This document shows, piece after piece, positions 47,268 to 62,081 of a stretch of DNA of 64,000 bases; position 1 is the stretch's first letter, and each line of letters begins with the position of its first letter. Made by a program: the position numbers and the translations under genes. Origin of the DNA: Betaproteobacteria bacterium TMED82 (GTDB lineage Bacteria > Pseudomonadota > Gammaproteobacteria > Burkholderiales > Burkholderiaceae_A). The notes below the pieces were generated by a model that saw only the letters and a list, made by a program, of their open reading frames with translations, was not told the DNA's origin and ran no database searches. The stretch lies in NCBI GenBank assembly GCA_002170395.1, contig NHEJ01000004.1, forward strand, positions 124,001-188,000, written 5' to 3'.

Positions 47268-48656
47268 TTAGAAAAAACTGGCTGAAACTGAGAAAAGTTT
47301 TTCTATTTTTGGAATTATTTGCCTATTCGATACAAATACAATCAAATGATCATTATTTATTACTTCTGTGTCGTGATGAGCCATGAGGACTTTTTTTTCT
47401 GACCCTTCATCCCGAACAATTGCCCCAAGGAAAGCTCCAAAAGGCAAATCAATTTCTTCAACCATTTTTCCAACCACTTTAGAGCTTTTTTCATCACCAT
47501 GTACTATGATTTCAAGAGCCTCAGCCGCTCCGCGCCTCAAACTGTGAACAGCTTCAATATCCCCTCGCCTAATATATTTTAGTAGCTCACCTAGCGTAGT
47601 ATGTGATGGAGTAACCGTAATATCAATGTTGCCTCCTTCTACCAATTCGGCATAAGCTTTTCTATTAATAAGTGCCATCACACGTCGTGCTCCAAGCCTC
47701 TTTGCCAACAATGCTGACATGATATTATTTTCGTCATCATTCGTAAGAGCAACAAACATATCTACTTCAGAAACATTTTCTTCAACAAGAAGAGCCTCGT
47801 CAGTTGCATCTCCATTGATAACTAAAACTTTCCCTCCTAGGGATTGAGATATCCTATCGCATCTAACTTTGTTATGGTCTATTATTTTGGGGGCCATTGT
47901 ATCAGCTATAGCCATAGCAACTCTGGTACCTACATTTCCTCCACCAACAATCATCACACGCCGTACAGGATCCTCTATTTGCCTTAGTTCCCTGAGGACT
48001 TGGGAAACATTTTCAGTAGCAACTAAGACAAAAACTTCGTCCCCTACTTCGATGTGAGTAGTAGCGTCCGGAAATAAGGCTCTTCCCTTTCTGTAGACCG
48101 CTACTATTCTGCAGTCGACCGAGGGCAAATGAGATCGTAAATCACTTATTGGGTGACTAACTAAAAGGCCACCAGCATGGGCCAGCACCACTAGCATGGT
48201 AACTTTCCCATCCGCAAACTCTATAACTTGAAGAGCTTCGGGAACTTGAATTAACTTCTTGATTGTATTGGTGACGGAGGATTCAGGGCTAATTAATTTA
48301 TTAACGGCAAAGCCGTCATTATCAAGTAAATCTGTGGCTCCCAGCCACTGGGTGGACCTGACTCGAGCTATTCTTTGAGGTACGTTAAATTTACTATGAG
48401 CAAGTTTGCAGGCAACTAAATTAACTTCATCATTAGCTGTTACAGCAACTAACATGTCTACCTCATCTATGCCGGCTTCTTCCAGAACAGCCAATGATGT
48501 CGCAGTTCCAATGACAGTGCGCAGGTCAAATCTCTCTTGCAGCTTTTCCAATGCTTCAATGTCTGTATCTACCACAGTAACATCACTTTTGTCGAAAACT
48601 AGCATTTCTGCTAAATTAGCACCAACTCGTCCCGCACCTAAAATTAAAATCTTCAT
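47268..48656 (-). CDS. trkA: Trk potassium uptake regulatory subunit TrkA
   Basis: Cytoplasmic NAD(H)-binding gating subunit of Trk. Two RCK halves: MKILILGAGRVGANLAEML (residues 1-19) and, after mid-protein, VMIVGGGNVGTRVAMAI, each with its C-terminal TrkA_C part. 462 residues. Its ATG abuts the ntrX-like stop codon, so it belongs to the same minus-strand operon. Confidence 0.95.
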   Translation of the reverse strand: MKILILGAGRVGANLAEMLVFDKSDVTVVDTDIEALEKLQERFDLRTVIGTATSLAVLEEAGIDEVDMLVAVTANDEVNLVACKLAHSKFNVPQRIARVRSTQWLGATDLLDNDGFAVNKLISPESSVTNTIKKLIQVPEALQVIEFADGKVTMLVVLAHAGGLLVSHPISDLRSHLPSVDCRIVAVYRKGRALFPDATTHIEVGDEVFVLVATENVSQVLRELRQIEDPVRRVMIVGGGNVGTRVAMAIADTMAPKIIDHNKVRCDRISQSLGGKVLVINGDATDEALLVEENVSEVDMFVALTNDDENNIMSALLAKRLGARRVMALINRKAYAELVEGGNIDITVTPSHTTLGELLKYIRRGDIEAVHSLRRGAAEALEIIVHGDEKSSKVVGKMVEEIDLPFGAFLGAIVRDEGSEKKVLMAHHDTEVINNDHLIVFVSNRQIIPKIEKLFSVSASFF

Positions 48657-49415
48657 TTATTGAGTCTTTTTAAAGATTCCTCTTTGTAACTCCATTCCCA
48701 GTTGTCTAATTTTTCTGTAAAGATGAGTCCTTTCCAATCCTGAGCGTTGCGCAAGACGAGTCATACTTCCTTGCAATTTTGCGAGTTGATAACTTAGGTA
48801 AATTCGTTCGAATGAGTCCCTTGCCTCACGTAAGGGAATATCAAGATCTATTTTAGCCAGACTATCTCTTGCTTCAATTAATGCATCAAGCTCCTTAGAC
48901 AATTCTGTTGAAACTGATTTTTTATCGCTAGTAGCTGAGATTTTCGCTCGCTGACCAATCTCTTTGACAGCTTCATTTTTCCTTGAGTGATCAGACTGTA
49001 TAAGCTCAGCATGCCTCATTTTGTTTTCTTGCTCTTTAGGTTCCCCGGAAGGAAAGTTTTTTAGAGTAGCCCCATTTATCGTTTTTAATAGCTTAGATAA
49101 CGTAATCGGCTTCTCAAGATAATCGTAAGCTCCAATTCTAGTGGCCTCAACGGCAGTATCGATAGTTGCATGACCTGACATAACAATTACAGGTACTTTC
49201 GATTCTAAAGTCATCCATTCCTTTAATAGAGTTATTCCGTCAGTATCGGGCATCCAGATATCAAGGAGCACGAGATCTGGATTTAGTTTCTTCCGCACTT
49301 CCCTGGCCTCCGCACCGTTTGAAGCAAGTGTAATCGAGTGTCCCTCATCTTGAAGAACCTCGGTGAGCAGTTCCCTTACACCAATTTCATCATCAACTAT
49401 TAGAATTTCAGCCAT
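48657..49415 (-). CDS. ntrX: NtrX-like response regulator without AAA+ domain
   Basis: Response regulator of 252 residues. The receiver domain (1 to about 120) has IVDDEIGVREL, VLLDIWMPDTDG with the phospho-Asp near 54, VMSGHATID and YLEKP. Residues about 120-200 are polar and low in predicted structure. The C-terminus has a Fis-type helix-turn-helix (LAQRSGLERTHLYRKIRQLG). The central sigma-54-interacting AAA+ domain of classical NtrX/NtrC is absent: no Walker A and no GAFTGA. It overlaps ntrY by eight bases. Confidence 0.88.
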   Translation of the reverse strand: MAEILIVDDEIGVRELLTEVLQDEGHSITLASNGAEAREVRKKLNPDLVLLDIWMPDTDGITLLKEWMTLESKVPVIVMSGHATIDTAVEATRIGAYDYLEKPITLSKLLKTINGATLKNFPSGEPKEQENKMRHAELIQSDHSRKNEAVKEIGQRAKISATSDKKSVSTELSKELDALIEARDSLAKIDLDIPLREARDSFERIYLSYQLAKLQGSMTRLAQRSGLERTHLYRKIRQLGMELQRGIFKKTQ

Positions 49416-51585
49416 TTTTATCCCGGTTTTCTAATATTCTATCAAATTCAATTCTGGCAACAGCCCCAATTACTTTACCAAAGCTATCTTTTTTATTTCT
49501 TAAGGTTATTTCGGAGTCATTCTCCCCTACGATTTTTTTTACAATTGCGAGACCTAACCCAGTGCCTTTGAATTTTGTTGTAGTATAAGGTTCAAAGACG
49601 TATGGCAAAAGTTTTTCGTCTATTCCTGGACCAGTATCTTCGATAGTTAGCTCAATTTTACTTTTCTTTTTATCATCTAAGCTACTACATTTAATTGTTA
49701 TCGTACCATTTTGTTTATTTTTGATCGCATCTTGAGCATTTTGAAGTAGATTGTGTAAAACTTGCAAAAATTGTTCCTTATCGATATTAACTGAAACCCT
49801 ATCATGTTCAAGATTGTTAAAAAACTTTATTCTATTATCACTTAGATACATTTGGAGAAATTCTTTAACAAAATGCACGATCAATACATTAGATGGTTGG
49901 GCTCTAGGAAGTCTAGCGTACTGTTGAAATTCATCTATCATACTTTTTAAAGCTATTACCTGTTCAACAATCATTTTTGTTGACTTAGTTAAAATCAGTT
50001 CTTGATCTTTCTTGAGCTGGCCAGACAACTTTACTTGCAAACGCTCTGCGGACAAGATAATTGGCGTCAATGGGTTTTTTATTTCGTGGGCTAAACCTCT
50101 AGCCATATCCGCCCAAGCTTGAGTCTTTTGAGCTTGTAAAAGTGCGGTGATATTATCAAAAACGAGGATAATTCGGTTATCGTTATCTGGCTCAACATTA
50201 GGCAGAAAAAAAGCTGTCAAAACTAAACTCAAATTCTCACCATTTGGTTTTTGTACGTCCAAACGCCTCGGTTTTTCATAAAAATCCTCACTTATTTCTA
50301 ATAAAAAAGATTTTTTACCACTAAACATACTTATTTTTTCAATGGATTTTTCAAGATTATGCACTAAATTACAACCTAAAATCTTCTGAGCACTAGAATT
50401 GAATTGCTCAAGATTCCAATCTTTGTCAAAAACCATTACTCCCGAAGTCAAATGGGCTAAAACCTGCTCAAAAAATCGACTAGAAATCTTAAGTTGTCGG
50501 GCACTTTCTAAAGCTTCAGTTTGCGCTACGTTAAGTTTTACCATCATTTGATTAAAAGACGCTACCAAGTCATTGAGCTCATGATTAAATTTATCAGTTT
50601 TCAAAGGCCGAAAATCTCCTAAAGCAACTCCCTTTGTAGCTTTCTCTAAAGAACGCAGCGGATTAACCATCCAGCTACTTAAAAGAACTGAGGCTATCAA
50701 TGATCCTAACACCGCTAGTAATAATGTGAATATCAAAGTTACATTGTAAATTTGTCCAATACCTTCTTTACCCAGAAGTAACTGCTCGTAGTCATTAAAA
50801 CCTTTATTCAGGGCTTCAAGATCTCTAACTAATAGCTCTGGGAGGGGTTCTATCCATTGAATAATTAGGTCCTCTTCTAAATTTCCGATAACTTTCGTTA
50901 ATACGAGAGCCCGTACCTGCAAAGCGGAATCTTTACCTACGGGCGTTTCAATTTGTACAAGAGATCCAGCTGCTTCTAGCCTGTTTAAAAGAGCGCTCGA
51001 GGGGATATCCGGCGCTAAACTTTTCCCCAATCCTTGTACAACTAAGATTGAGCCAGCTTCATTGAAAACTGTTATTTCCGAAAAATTATTACTGGAGGCA
51101 TATTGATTTACTATTGAGGATATATCGTTGTTAGGTTCCTCCTCAATCTTTAATGCTATTTGTTTTGTTTGTGATATTACGTCCGATTTAATAGCATCTA
51201 AGGTTGCACGACCCAATGCAAATCCCGAGTCTAAGGCAACGTCAACACTATTTGAAAACCAAGTATCTATAGTTTTTGCTAAAAATTGATTTGACACAGT
51301 GAAAACCATAAAGACTGGTAAAATTCCAATTATTGCAAACGCCACTGCAAGCCTCACCATCAATTTAGAGCCAAAAACTCTCTGTTTGTATCTTAACCAA
51401 GCTCGCCTAACAACTGCTAGGGTGACTAAAATCAGCATTATTACCAAACATATATTTGCAATAATTAAGTAGTTGTACTCTTTACCGAGCTGATTCGTAT
51501 TTGCTGACGAGATTGATAGAAGGACAATTAGAAGAGCGGAAGCAACAGAAACTAAAATGAGAATACCTCGTAACGTTAAACTCAT
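49408..51585 (-). CDS. ntrY: NtrY-like membrane sensor histidine kinase
   Basis: 725-residue sensor. N-terminal hydrophobic segments (about four, including one near 280-300), HAMP-like region around 310-360, PAS-like region, H-box MARGLAHEIKNPLTPI with phospho-His500, and an ATPase domain with NLLQNAQDAI, DTGPGIDEKL and GTGLGLAIVKKI. Layout fits NtrY of nitrogen/redox-responsive systems. Cognate regulator is the overlapping ntrX-like gene. Confidence 0.9.
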   Translation of the reverse strand: MSLTLRGILILVSVASALLIVLLSISSANTNQLGKEYNYLIIANICLVIMLILVTLAVVRRAWLRYKQRVFGSKLMVRLAVAFAIIGILPVFMVFTVSNQFLAKTIDTWFSNSVDVALDSGFALGRATLDAIKSDVISQTKQIALKIEEEPNNDISSIVNQYASSNNFSEITVFNEAGSILVVQGLGKSLAPDIPSSALLNRLEAAGSLVQIETPVGKDSALQVRALVLTKVIGNLEEDLIIQWIEPLPELLVRDLEALNKGFNDYEQLLLGKEGIGQIYNVTLIFTLLLAVLGSLIASVLLSSWMVNPLRSLEKATKGVALGDFRPLKTDKFNHELNDLVASFNQMMVKLNVAQTEALESARQLKISSRFFEQVLAHLTSGVMVFDKDWNLEQFNSSAQKILGCNLVHNLEKSIEKISMFSGKKSFLLEISEDFYEKPRRLDVQKPNGENLSLVLTAFFLPNVEPDNDNRIILVFDNITALLQAQKTQAWADMARGLAHEIKNPLTPIILSAERLQVKLSGQLKKDQELILTKSTKMIVEQVIALKSMIDEFQQYARLPRAQPSNVLIVHFVKEFLQMYLSDNRIKFFNNLEHDRVSVNIDKEQFLQVLHNLLQNAQDAIKNKQNGTITIKCSSLDDKKKSKIELTIEDTGPGIDEKLLPYVFEPYTTTKFKGTGLGLAIVKKIVGENDSEITLRNKKDSFGKVIGAVARIEFDRILENRDKNG

Positions 51586-52151
51586 TTTTCTAATTCTTTA
51601 ATATCAACATTAATCCAACCAGTGGAGAGATTCCACGCAGGCTCCTTTGCGGCCACTAGAGCCAAAGGTTTCGGTAGGGACTCTGTATCCAATCTAAGCT
51701 TTACCTTAACGACTTTATCCTCAACAAACAACTGTTTCGGAAGTGAAATCCAATCTTTTAGACTTAAACAAGCTGCTAAAGAATTGGTTAAACTCTCAAA
51801 AAACAAGAGTTTTTGATTTACAACAACAGTAAACCTCCTAGTTATACCATGATACGTCAACTTGGCTTTCCTTGTTTTTTGGTAGTGAACTCTCTTAAAA
51901 AAAAAATTTGTAGGTTCAATTATCTTAAATTCAGATATAAATTCTAACGCTACGCCTTTTTTTAGCGCATCCAACAAAGTGCTTTCAAGCGATACAGAAA
52001 CGTCGCCTGACAGCCGGTAAGTTTGCTTTTCTAAAATCAGAAAAACCTTTTCAATTTTTATTTCCGAAATTTCTAATTGAGTATCATCGCAAGTAGCTAT
52101 AGTGCAAAAGATAAAAAAAGGGATAAATAAGATCCACTTAATAATGACCAT
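51582..52151 (-). CDS. DUF4390 family protein
   Basis: 189 residues with a probable N-terminal signal sequence (IIKWILFIPFFIFCTIATC). The region LLDALKKGVALEFISEFKI and LTYHGITRRFTVV fits the DUF4390 family, commonly located between rsmB and ntrY in betaproteobacteria. Function unknown; probably envelope-located. Overlaps ntrY by 4 and rsmB by 14 bases. Confidence 0.78.
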   Translation of the reverse strand: MVIIKWILFIPFFIFCTIATCDDTQLEISEIKIEKVFLILEKQTYRLSGDVSVSLESTLLDALKKGVALEFISEFKIIEPTNFFFKRVHYQKTRKAKLTYHGITRRFTVVVNQKLLFFESLTNSLAACLSLKDWISLPKQLFVEDKVVKVKLRLDTESLPKPLALVAAKEPAWNLSTGWINVDIKELEK

Positions 52152-53472
52152 CCTCTTTTTTTATTTGAGCGTAAAAAAAACCATCCTTCCCCAAAAATAA
52201 TTCCTCCTTTCTAGAGAGATTAGCACCGACCAGAAATTCGTAGGGAGAGGAGCTCTTTCCTACAGATGGGAGCAAAAGACCAGGAGCAGTCATACGCACG
52301 GCATTTTTATTTTTTTCTATGAAATTTAAAATCTGATTTTCTCCTTCATCTGAAAAAATGGAGCAAACACAGTAGACTAGGACACCTTTATTTTTTAATA
52401 AATACCAACATGATTCTAGAATCTTACTCTGCTGATTTTGTAAATTTGTTAGTTGCCTTGGCGTTCTGCTCCAAGGAATTTCAGGATGTCTGCGTACAAC
52501 TCCAGATCCAGAGCAAGGCGCATCTAATACTATTAGGTCGTATCCGTCGAAGGTAAATGACTTTAGTTGTTTAAGATCACTGTCCTTTGTTAAATCTGCA
52601 GCCATAAGTTTTGGAGTAGATTTTAGAAGATGCCCTAATCTAAGAAGATCATGTTCCAATAATTCTAATCGCTTTTTTGACACATCATTGGAAACTAATT
52701 TAATTTTGTCAAATTTCAAAGCTAATGAGAAAGTTTTTCCACCGGGAGCTGCGCACGCATCCAATACTGACATGTTTGGCTTAATCTTGATGAAATCCAC
52801 TAATTTTTGTGCATTATAATCTTGAATACTTACTATTCCCTTACTAAAAAGCTCAGTCTTACATATATCAAATGGAGGAATTACGGTAATTATGCTGTTT
52901 TCTTGTTTAATTATCTTCTTGCCCATCTTCAATAAATTATCTTCAACTAAACTGAGAAATTCGCTTGGTCTTGAAATTCTTAGGGTAAGCGGAGGCTGAA
53001 ACTTCGCCGCTGACCAAACTAAATTCTCTCTCATTTTTAGCTGATGACGCACCTTATTAATCCACCAAGATGGAGCATTACAAACTGATTCTTCTTTTTC
53101 TGAATCTTCGATAACATCACTACCTAGGGGAGCAGTTTTGCGCAGAATAAAATTTACAAGAGCTGCTATTTTAGAGCCGTTCATTTTTTTTGCTGCTTCC
53201 ACACATTGGTCAACAATAGTAAATTTCGAGTACCTTTTATCTAGCAACAGAAAACAAGATATTGCTAAAACTGCAACAATTTCCAACGGAGGCGATGATT
53301 TACAAAATCTTTTCAGCCTAGTAGTGGCAAAACCCCATTTGCGGAGACCGGAAAAATATAGGTTTTTCTGATGAGGAGTTAACTTGATTTCCCTATCCGT
53401 TTTTTTTCCTCGAATCCCCATACTAATTTCATTGGCAGTAACCATAACGTCATACCAAAGGGGATTTTCCAT
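52138..53472 (-). CDS. rsmB: 16S rRNA (cytosine-967-C5)-methyltransferase
   Basis: Methylates C967 in 16S rRNA. N-terminal NusB-like RNA-binding domain, then the SAM domain with VLDACAAPGGKTF, LDAPCSGSGVVRRHPEIPW with catalytic Cys, and the second Cys in VYCVCSIFSDEGENQ. 444 residues, the expected length. Minus-strand operon between htpX and DUF4390. Confidence 0.94.
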   Translation of the reverse strand: MENPLWYDVMVTANEISMGIRGKKTDREIKLTPHQKNLYFSGLRKWGFATTRLKRFCKSSPPLEIVAVLAISCFLLLDKRYSKFTIVDQCVEAAKKMNGSKIAALVNFILRKTAPLGSDVIEDSEKEESVCNAPSWWINKVRHQLKMRENLVWSAAKFQPPLTLRISRPSEFLSLVEDNLLKMGKKIIKQENSIITVIPPFDICKTELFSKGIVSIQDYNAQKLVDFIKIKPNMSVLDACAAPGGKTFSLALKFDKIKLVSNDVSKKRLELLEHDLLRLGHLLKSTPKLMAADLTKDSDLKQLKSFTFDGYDLIVLDAPCSGSGVVRRHPEIPWSRTPRQLTNLQNQQSKILESCWYLLKNKGVLVYCVCSIFSDEGENQILNFIEKNKNAVRMTAPGLLLPSVGKSSSPYEFLVGANLSRKEELFLGKDGFFYAQIKKEDGHY

Positions 53473-53485
53473 TTTGAGAAAACCT

Positions 53486-54331
53486 TTACCGTGTTGTGTT
53501 CGCTAAATTTTTAAGTCTTAAAATCCTCTCATGAGTCGTGGGATGCGTTGAGAAAAGATTTTTAACTCCATTTGAACTTAACGGAGACATAATCATCATC
53601 TGAGCAGTTTCAGGTCTGTTTTCTGCTTTTTCAAAGATCGTTTTTCTTGCCATATTGTCAATCTTTGCAAGGGCAGACGCCAAAGCTTCAGGGTCGCCAC
53701 AATAGGTCGCTCCATTGAAGTCAGCTTCAAATTCTCTAGATCTTGATATAGCCATTTGTATTAAGGAGGCAGCTAAAGGTGCCAAAACAGCGAGTAATAT
53801 AGCAAAAACTGGGTTGAACCCTCTAGCACCACCTCTACCGCCGAAAAACATAGCAAAAGTCGCTAAAGAGGAAATAGCACCAGCGAAAGTGGCAGATACG
53901 GTTGAAATTAATATATCCCGTTTTACAATGTGAGCAATTTCATGAGCTAAAACTCCCTTTAACTCTCTCATCGTCAAGGTTCTTAATAAACCTCTGGTAA
54001 CTGCGACAGCCGCATTTTCTGGGTTCCTGCCGGTGGCAAATGCGTTAGGAGCCTCCTCTTCGATTATGTAAGTTTTAGGGGCCGGGATACCAGCCTTTGC
54101 AGCAATTTCTTTAACTGAATTAACTAACTCGGGAGACGAGTTTTTATCGACTAAGGTGGCAGAGTAATATTTCAACACCATCTTATCAGAATGCCAATAG
54201 GCAGTTACATTACCGATTGCCGCAAACACCAGCGCAATTACCATACCAGCTTCACCCCCGATTAGAAATCCAAAAAACCCAAACAAAAAAACTATAAGAC
54301 TCATTAAAAAAATAGTTTTTGTATACCCCAC
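53486..54331 (-). CDS. htpX: Membrane protease HtpX
   Basis: M48-family inner-membrane zinc protease for membrane-protein quality control. HEIAH zinc motif in LKGVLAHEIAHIVKRDIL, upstream TGRNPENAAVAVTRGLL, then hydrophobic segments and the third ligand in SREFEADFNGA. 281 residues. Distinct from the M48 peptidase at 17.8 kb, which is exported. Confidence 0.95.
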   Translation of the reverse strand: MGYTKTIFLMSLIVFLFGFFGFLIGGEAGMVIALVFAAIGNVTAYWHSDKMVLKYYSATLVDKNSSPELVNSVKEIAAKAGIPAPKTYIIEEEAPNAFATGRNPENAAVAVTRGLLRTLTMRELKGVLAHEIAHIVKRDILISTVSATFAGAISSLATFAMFFGGRGGARGFNPVFAILLAVLAPLAASLIQMAISRSREFEADFNGATYCGDPEALASALAKIDNMARKTIFEKAENRPETAQMMIMSPLSSNGVKNLFSTHPTTHERILRLKNLANTTR

Positions 54332-54345
54332 TTAAATACCTCCAT

Positions 54346-55299
54346 TTAGCTGAAAAGATCGCCAAGTTTTATTCTAAACCCATTAAAAAATATTTTTGCA
54401 TCTGACCACTTACCCCCTGCTCTTTGGAGCCGATGCACTCCTAAAACTCCATCTTTGCAAGCTATTTTCAAAATCTTATTGTTGCCATTCGGTAATTCTA
54501 TTACTGTTCCAGGGTGTTCAGTGGTAATTCGTTTCTCGAGAATTTCTGCTGAGCACAATTTAATTCTTTGATTGCATAAAAAAGTAAAAACCCCTGGGTC
54601 AGGGGAGAAAGCTCTTATTTTATCAGTTATCTCTCTTATTGGTTTGTCCCAAATTAGTTTAGTATCTGACACTGTGATTTTCTTTGCATAAGATATACCG
54701 ACGTTTTCCTGATCATAAAACTTAACTTTTTGAAGGTTTCTTGAAGACTTAAAAAAAGCTTTCAATAATTCAACAGATTCTCTCGCTAAAGAATTACTCA
54801 ATGAAAAAGTTGAATCTAATGGTTTTATGGGCAAAATGCGCTTTCCCCATACCGGGCCCGAATCCAATTCAATATTCATTTTCATCAAACAAACGCCAGT
54901 GTACTTATCCCCCGCCTCTATTGCTCTTTGTATCGGGGCAGCGCCCCTCCACCTTGGTAAGATTGATGGGTGAATATTAAGACAGCCATTTGTGGGTAAA
55001 GACAAAAGCTTGGTTGAAAAGATTAAGCCAAATGAAACTACAATTAAATAATCAATCTGTTCCAAACAATACTCTAAGTCTTCACTTAATTGTGAAGATT
55101 TTTCGAGCGTAAAGACCCTTATTCCATTAGAGACACTAAAATTATAAACATCTGAGTGTCTTAAAGACTGACCCCTCCCCCTCTTTCTTGGCGGTTGGGT
55201 AAGCGTAAAATCTAAATGAACATCATTCGGCAATGCTTTCAGTAACCCACACAATACATCTTTAGAGAAATTTTGGGTGCCGGCAAATGCAATTTTCAT
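54346..55299 (-). CDS. fmt: Methionyl-tRNA formyltransferase
   Basis: Formylates initiator Met-tRNA. MKIAFAGTQNFSKDVL at the start, and the catalytic segment NIHPSILPRWRGAAPIQRAIEAGD with the Asn-His pair. Formyl-THF-binding N domain then a C-terminal OB-like domain. 317 residues. Paired with def 12 bases upstream, the usual arrangement. Confidence 0.95.
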   Translation of the reverse strand: MKIAFAGTQNFSKDVLCGLLKALPNDVHLDFTLTQPPRKRGRGQSLRHSDVYNFSVSNGIRVFTLEKSSQLSEDLEYCLEQIDYLIVVSFGLIFSTKLLSLPTNGCLNIHPSILPRWRGAAPIQRAIEAGDKYTGVCLMKMNIELDSGPVWGKRILPIKPLDSTFSLSNSLARESVELLKAFFKSSRNLQKVKFYDQENVGISYAKKITVSDTKLIWDKPIREITDKIRAFSPDPGVFTFLCNQRIKLCSAEILEKRITTEHPGTVIELPNGNNKILKIACKDGVLGVHRLQRAGGKWSDAKIFFNGFRIKLGDLFS

Positions 55300-55311
55300 T
55301 GAATAATTTTT

Positions 55312-55827
55312 CTAATTTATTACGCTTAATTTAGCCTTCTCTTTAATAAGCTTTTTTTGAATTCTATGCTGTTTCAACCGAGATAAGTAATCTACAAAAA
55401 CCTTTCCATTTAAATGATCCATCTCATGCTGTATGCAGACAGATAGCAGCCCGCCGGCTTCGAGTTGATGTTTACTCCCATCTGAATTGAAGTATTCCAC
55501 AAGTATTTTATCGGGTCTTTCAACACTCTCATAAAATCCCGGTACAGATAGGCACCCTTCATCATGCAATTTTTTTTCCTCACTAGTTTTTAGAACAGTA
55601 GGATTCAACAGAACAAGCTGTCTATCTCTTTCCGGACTTACGTCTAATACTATTAACCGCTTGTGAATATTTACCTGTGTTGCAGCTAGGCCTATTCCTT
55701 TCGAAGCATACATTGTCTCAAACATATCGGCTATTGTTTCCTTTAGAGGTTTATCAAATAACTCAATAGGTTTGGCTTTGATTCTCAACCTCGAGTCCGG
55801 ATATTGAAGGATATTTAAAATGGCCAT
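55312..55827 (-). CDS. def: Peptide deformylase
   Basis: Removes the formyl group from nascent proteins. GIGLAATQVN (motif 1), EGCLSVPGFYE with the metal Cys (motif 2) and QHEMDHLNGKVF with both His ligands (motif 3). I start at ATG 55827 (MAILNILQYPD), giving 171 residues; the track ORF adds 51 hydrophobic residues that overlap topB and are not part of the family. Divergent from topB across 92 bases. Confidence 0.95.
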   Translation of the reverse strand: MAILNILQYPDSRLRIKAKPIELFDKPLKETIADMFETMYASKGIGLAATQVNIHKRLIVLDVSPERDRQLVLLNPTVLKTSEEKKLHDEGCLSVPGFYESVERPDKILVEYFNSDGSKHQLEAGGLLSVCIQHEMDHLNGKVFVDYLSRLKQHRIQKKLIKEKAKLSVIN

Positions 55828-55919
55828 AATTAAAAAATTTCCAAAGAAAACTTGCAAAAACACCTGAATGAGTAATATGATGCAAAAAATTTGAACAGAA
55901 TTCAATAAATTTATAAAAA

Positions 55920-61906
<5,987 letters not shown>

Positions 61907-61922
61907 AAATATATATATATAA

Positions 61923-61940
61923 TAATAGTAATAGTAATAG
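61923..61940 (-). repeat. DnaA-trio-like triplet repeat
   Basis: TAATAGTAATAGTAATAG on the plus strand is six in-register triplets of the [G/A]A[T/A] type read 3'-5', next to an AT tract. DnaA trios bind DnaA on the unwound strand in origins. Assignment is by pattern only. Confidence 0.4.
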
Positions 61941-62025
61941 ATTGGTATGTTTATGAGTGTTTTAGTAAGTAACTAATAAATCTGTAATTTTTATCTTAGA
62001 AGAGTTTGCGTTAAGCCTGATAAGA

Positions 62026-62034
62026 TGTGGATAA
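62026..62034 (-). promoter_or_regulatory. DnaA box, perfect match
   Basis: TGTGGATAA on the plus strand is TTATCCACA on the minus strand, the exact consensus DnaA box. It lies 50 bases downstream of dnaA and could serve the origin and/or dnaN autoregulation. Confidence 0.7.
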
Positions 62035-62081
62035 TTCTTCAAATTTGTTGGAATTTTCACTTTATTAACACTTTATACAGG

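Larger units (their letters stand above)
61907..62081. other. Candidate replication origin (dnaA-dnaN intergenic region)
   Basis: 175 AT-rich bases between dnaN and dnaA. It holds one perfect DnaA box (62026-62034), a weaker TTATTAACA (62062-62070), six consecutive TAA/TAG triplets (61923-61940) and an alternating AT tract (about 61907-61920). Read on the minus strand this gives box, then trio-like repeats, then AT tract, the order of a basal unwinding system. The distance from the perfect box to the trios is about 85 bases, longer than in model origins. Confidence 0.5.
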
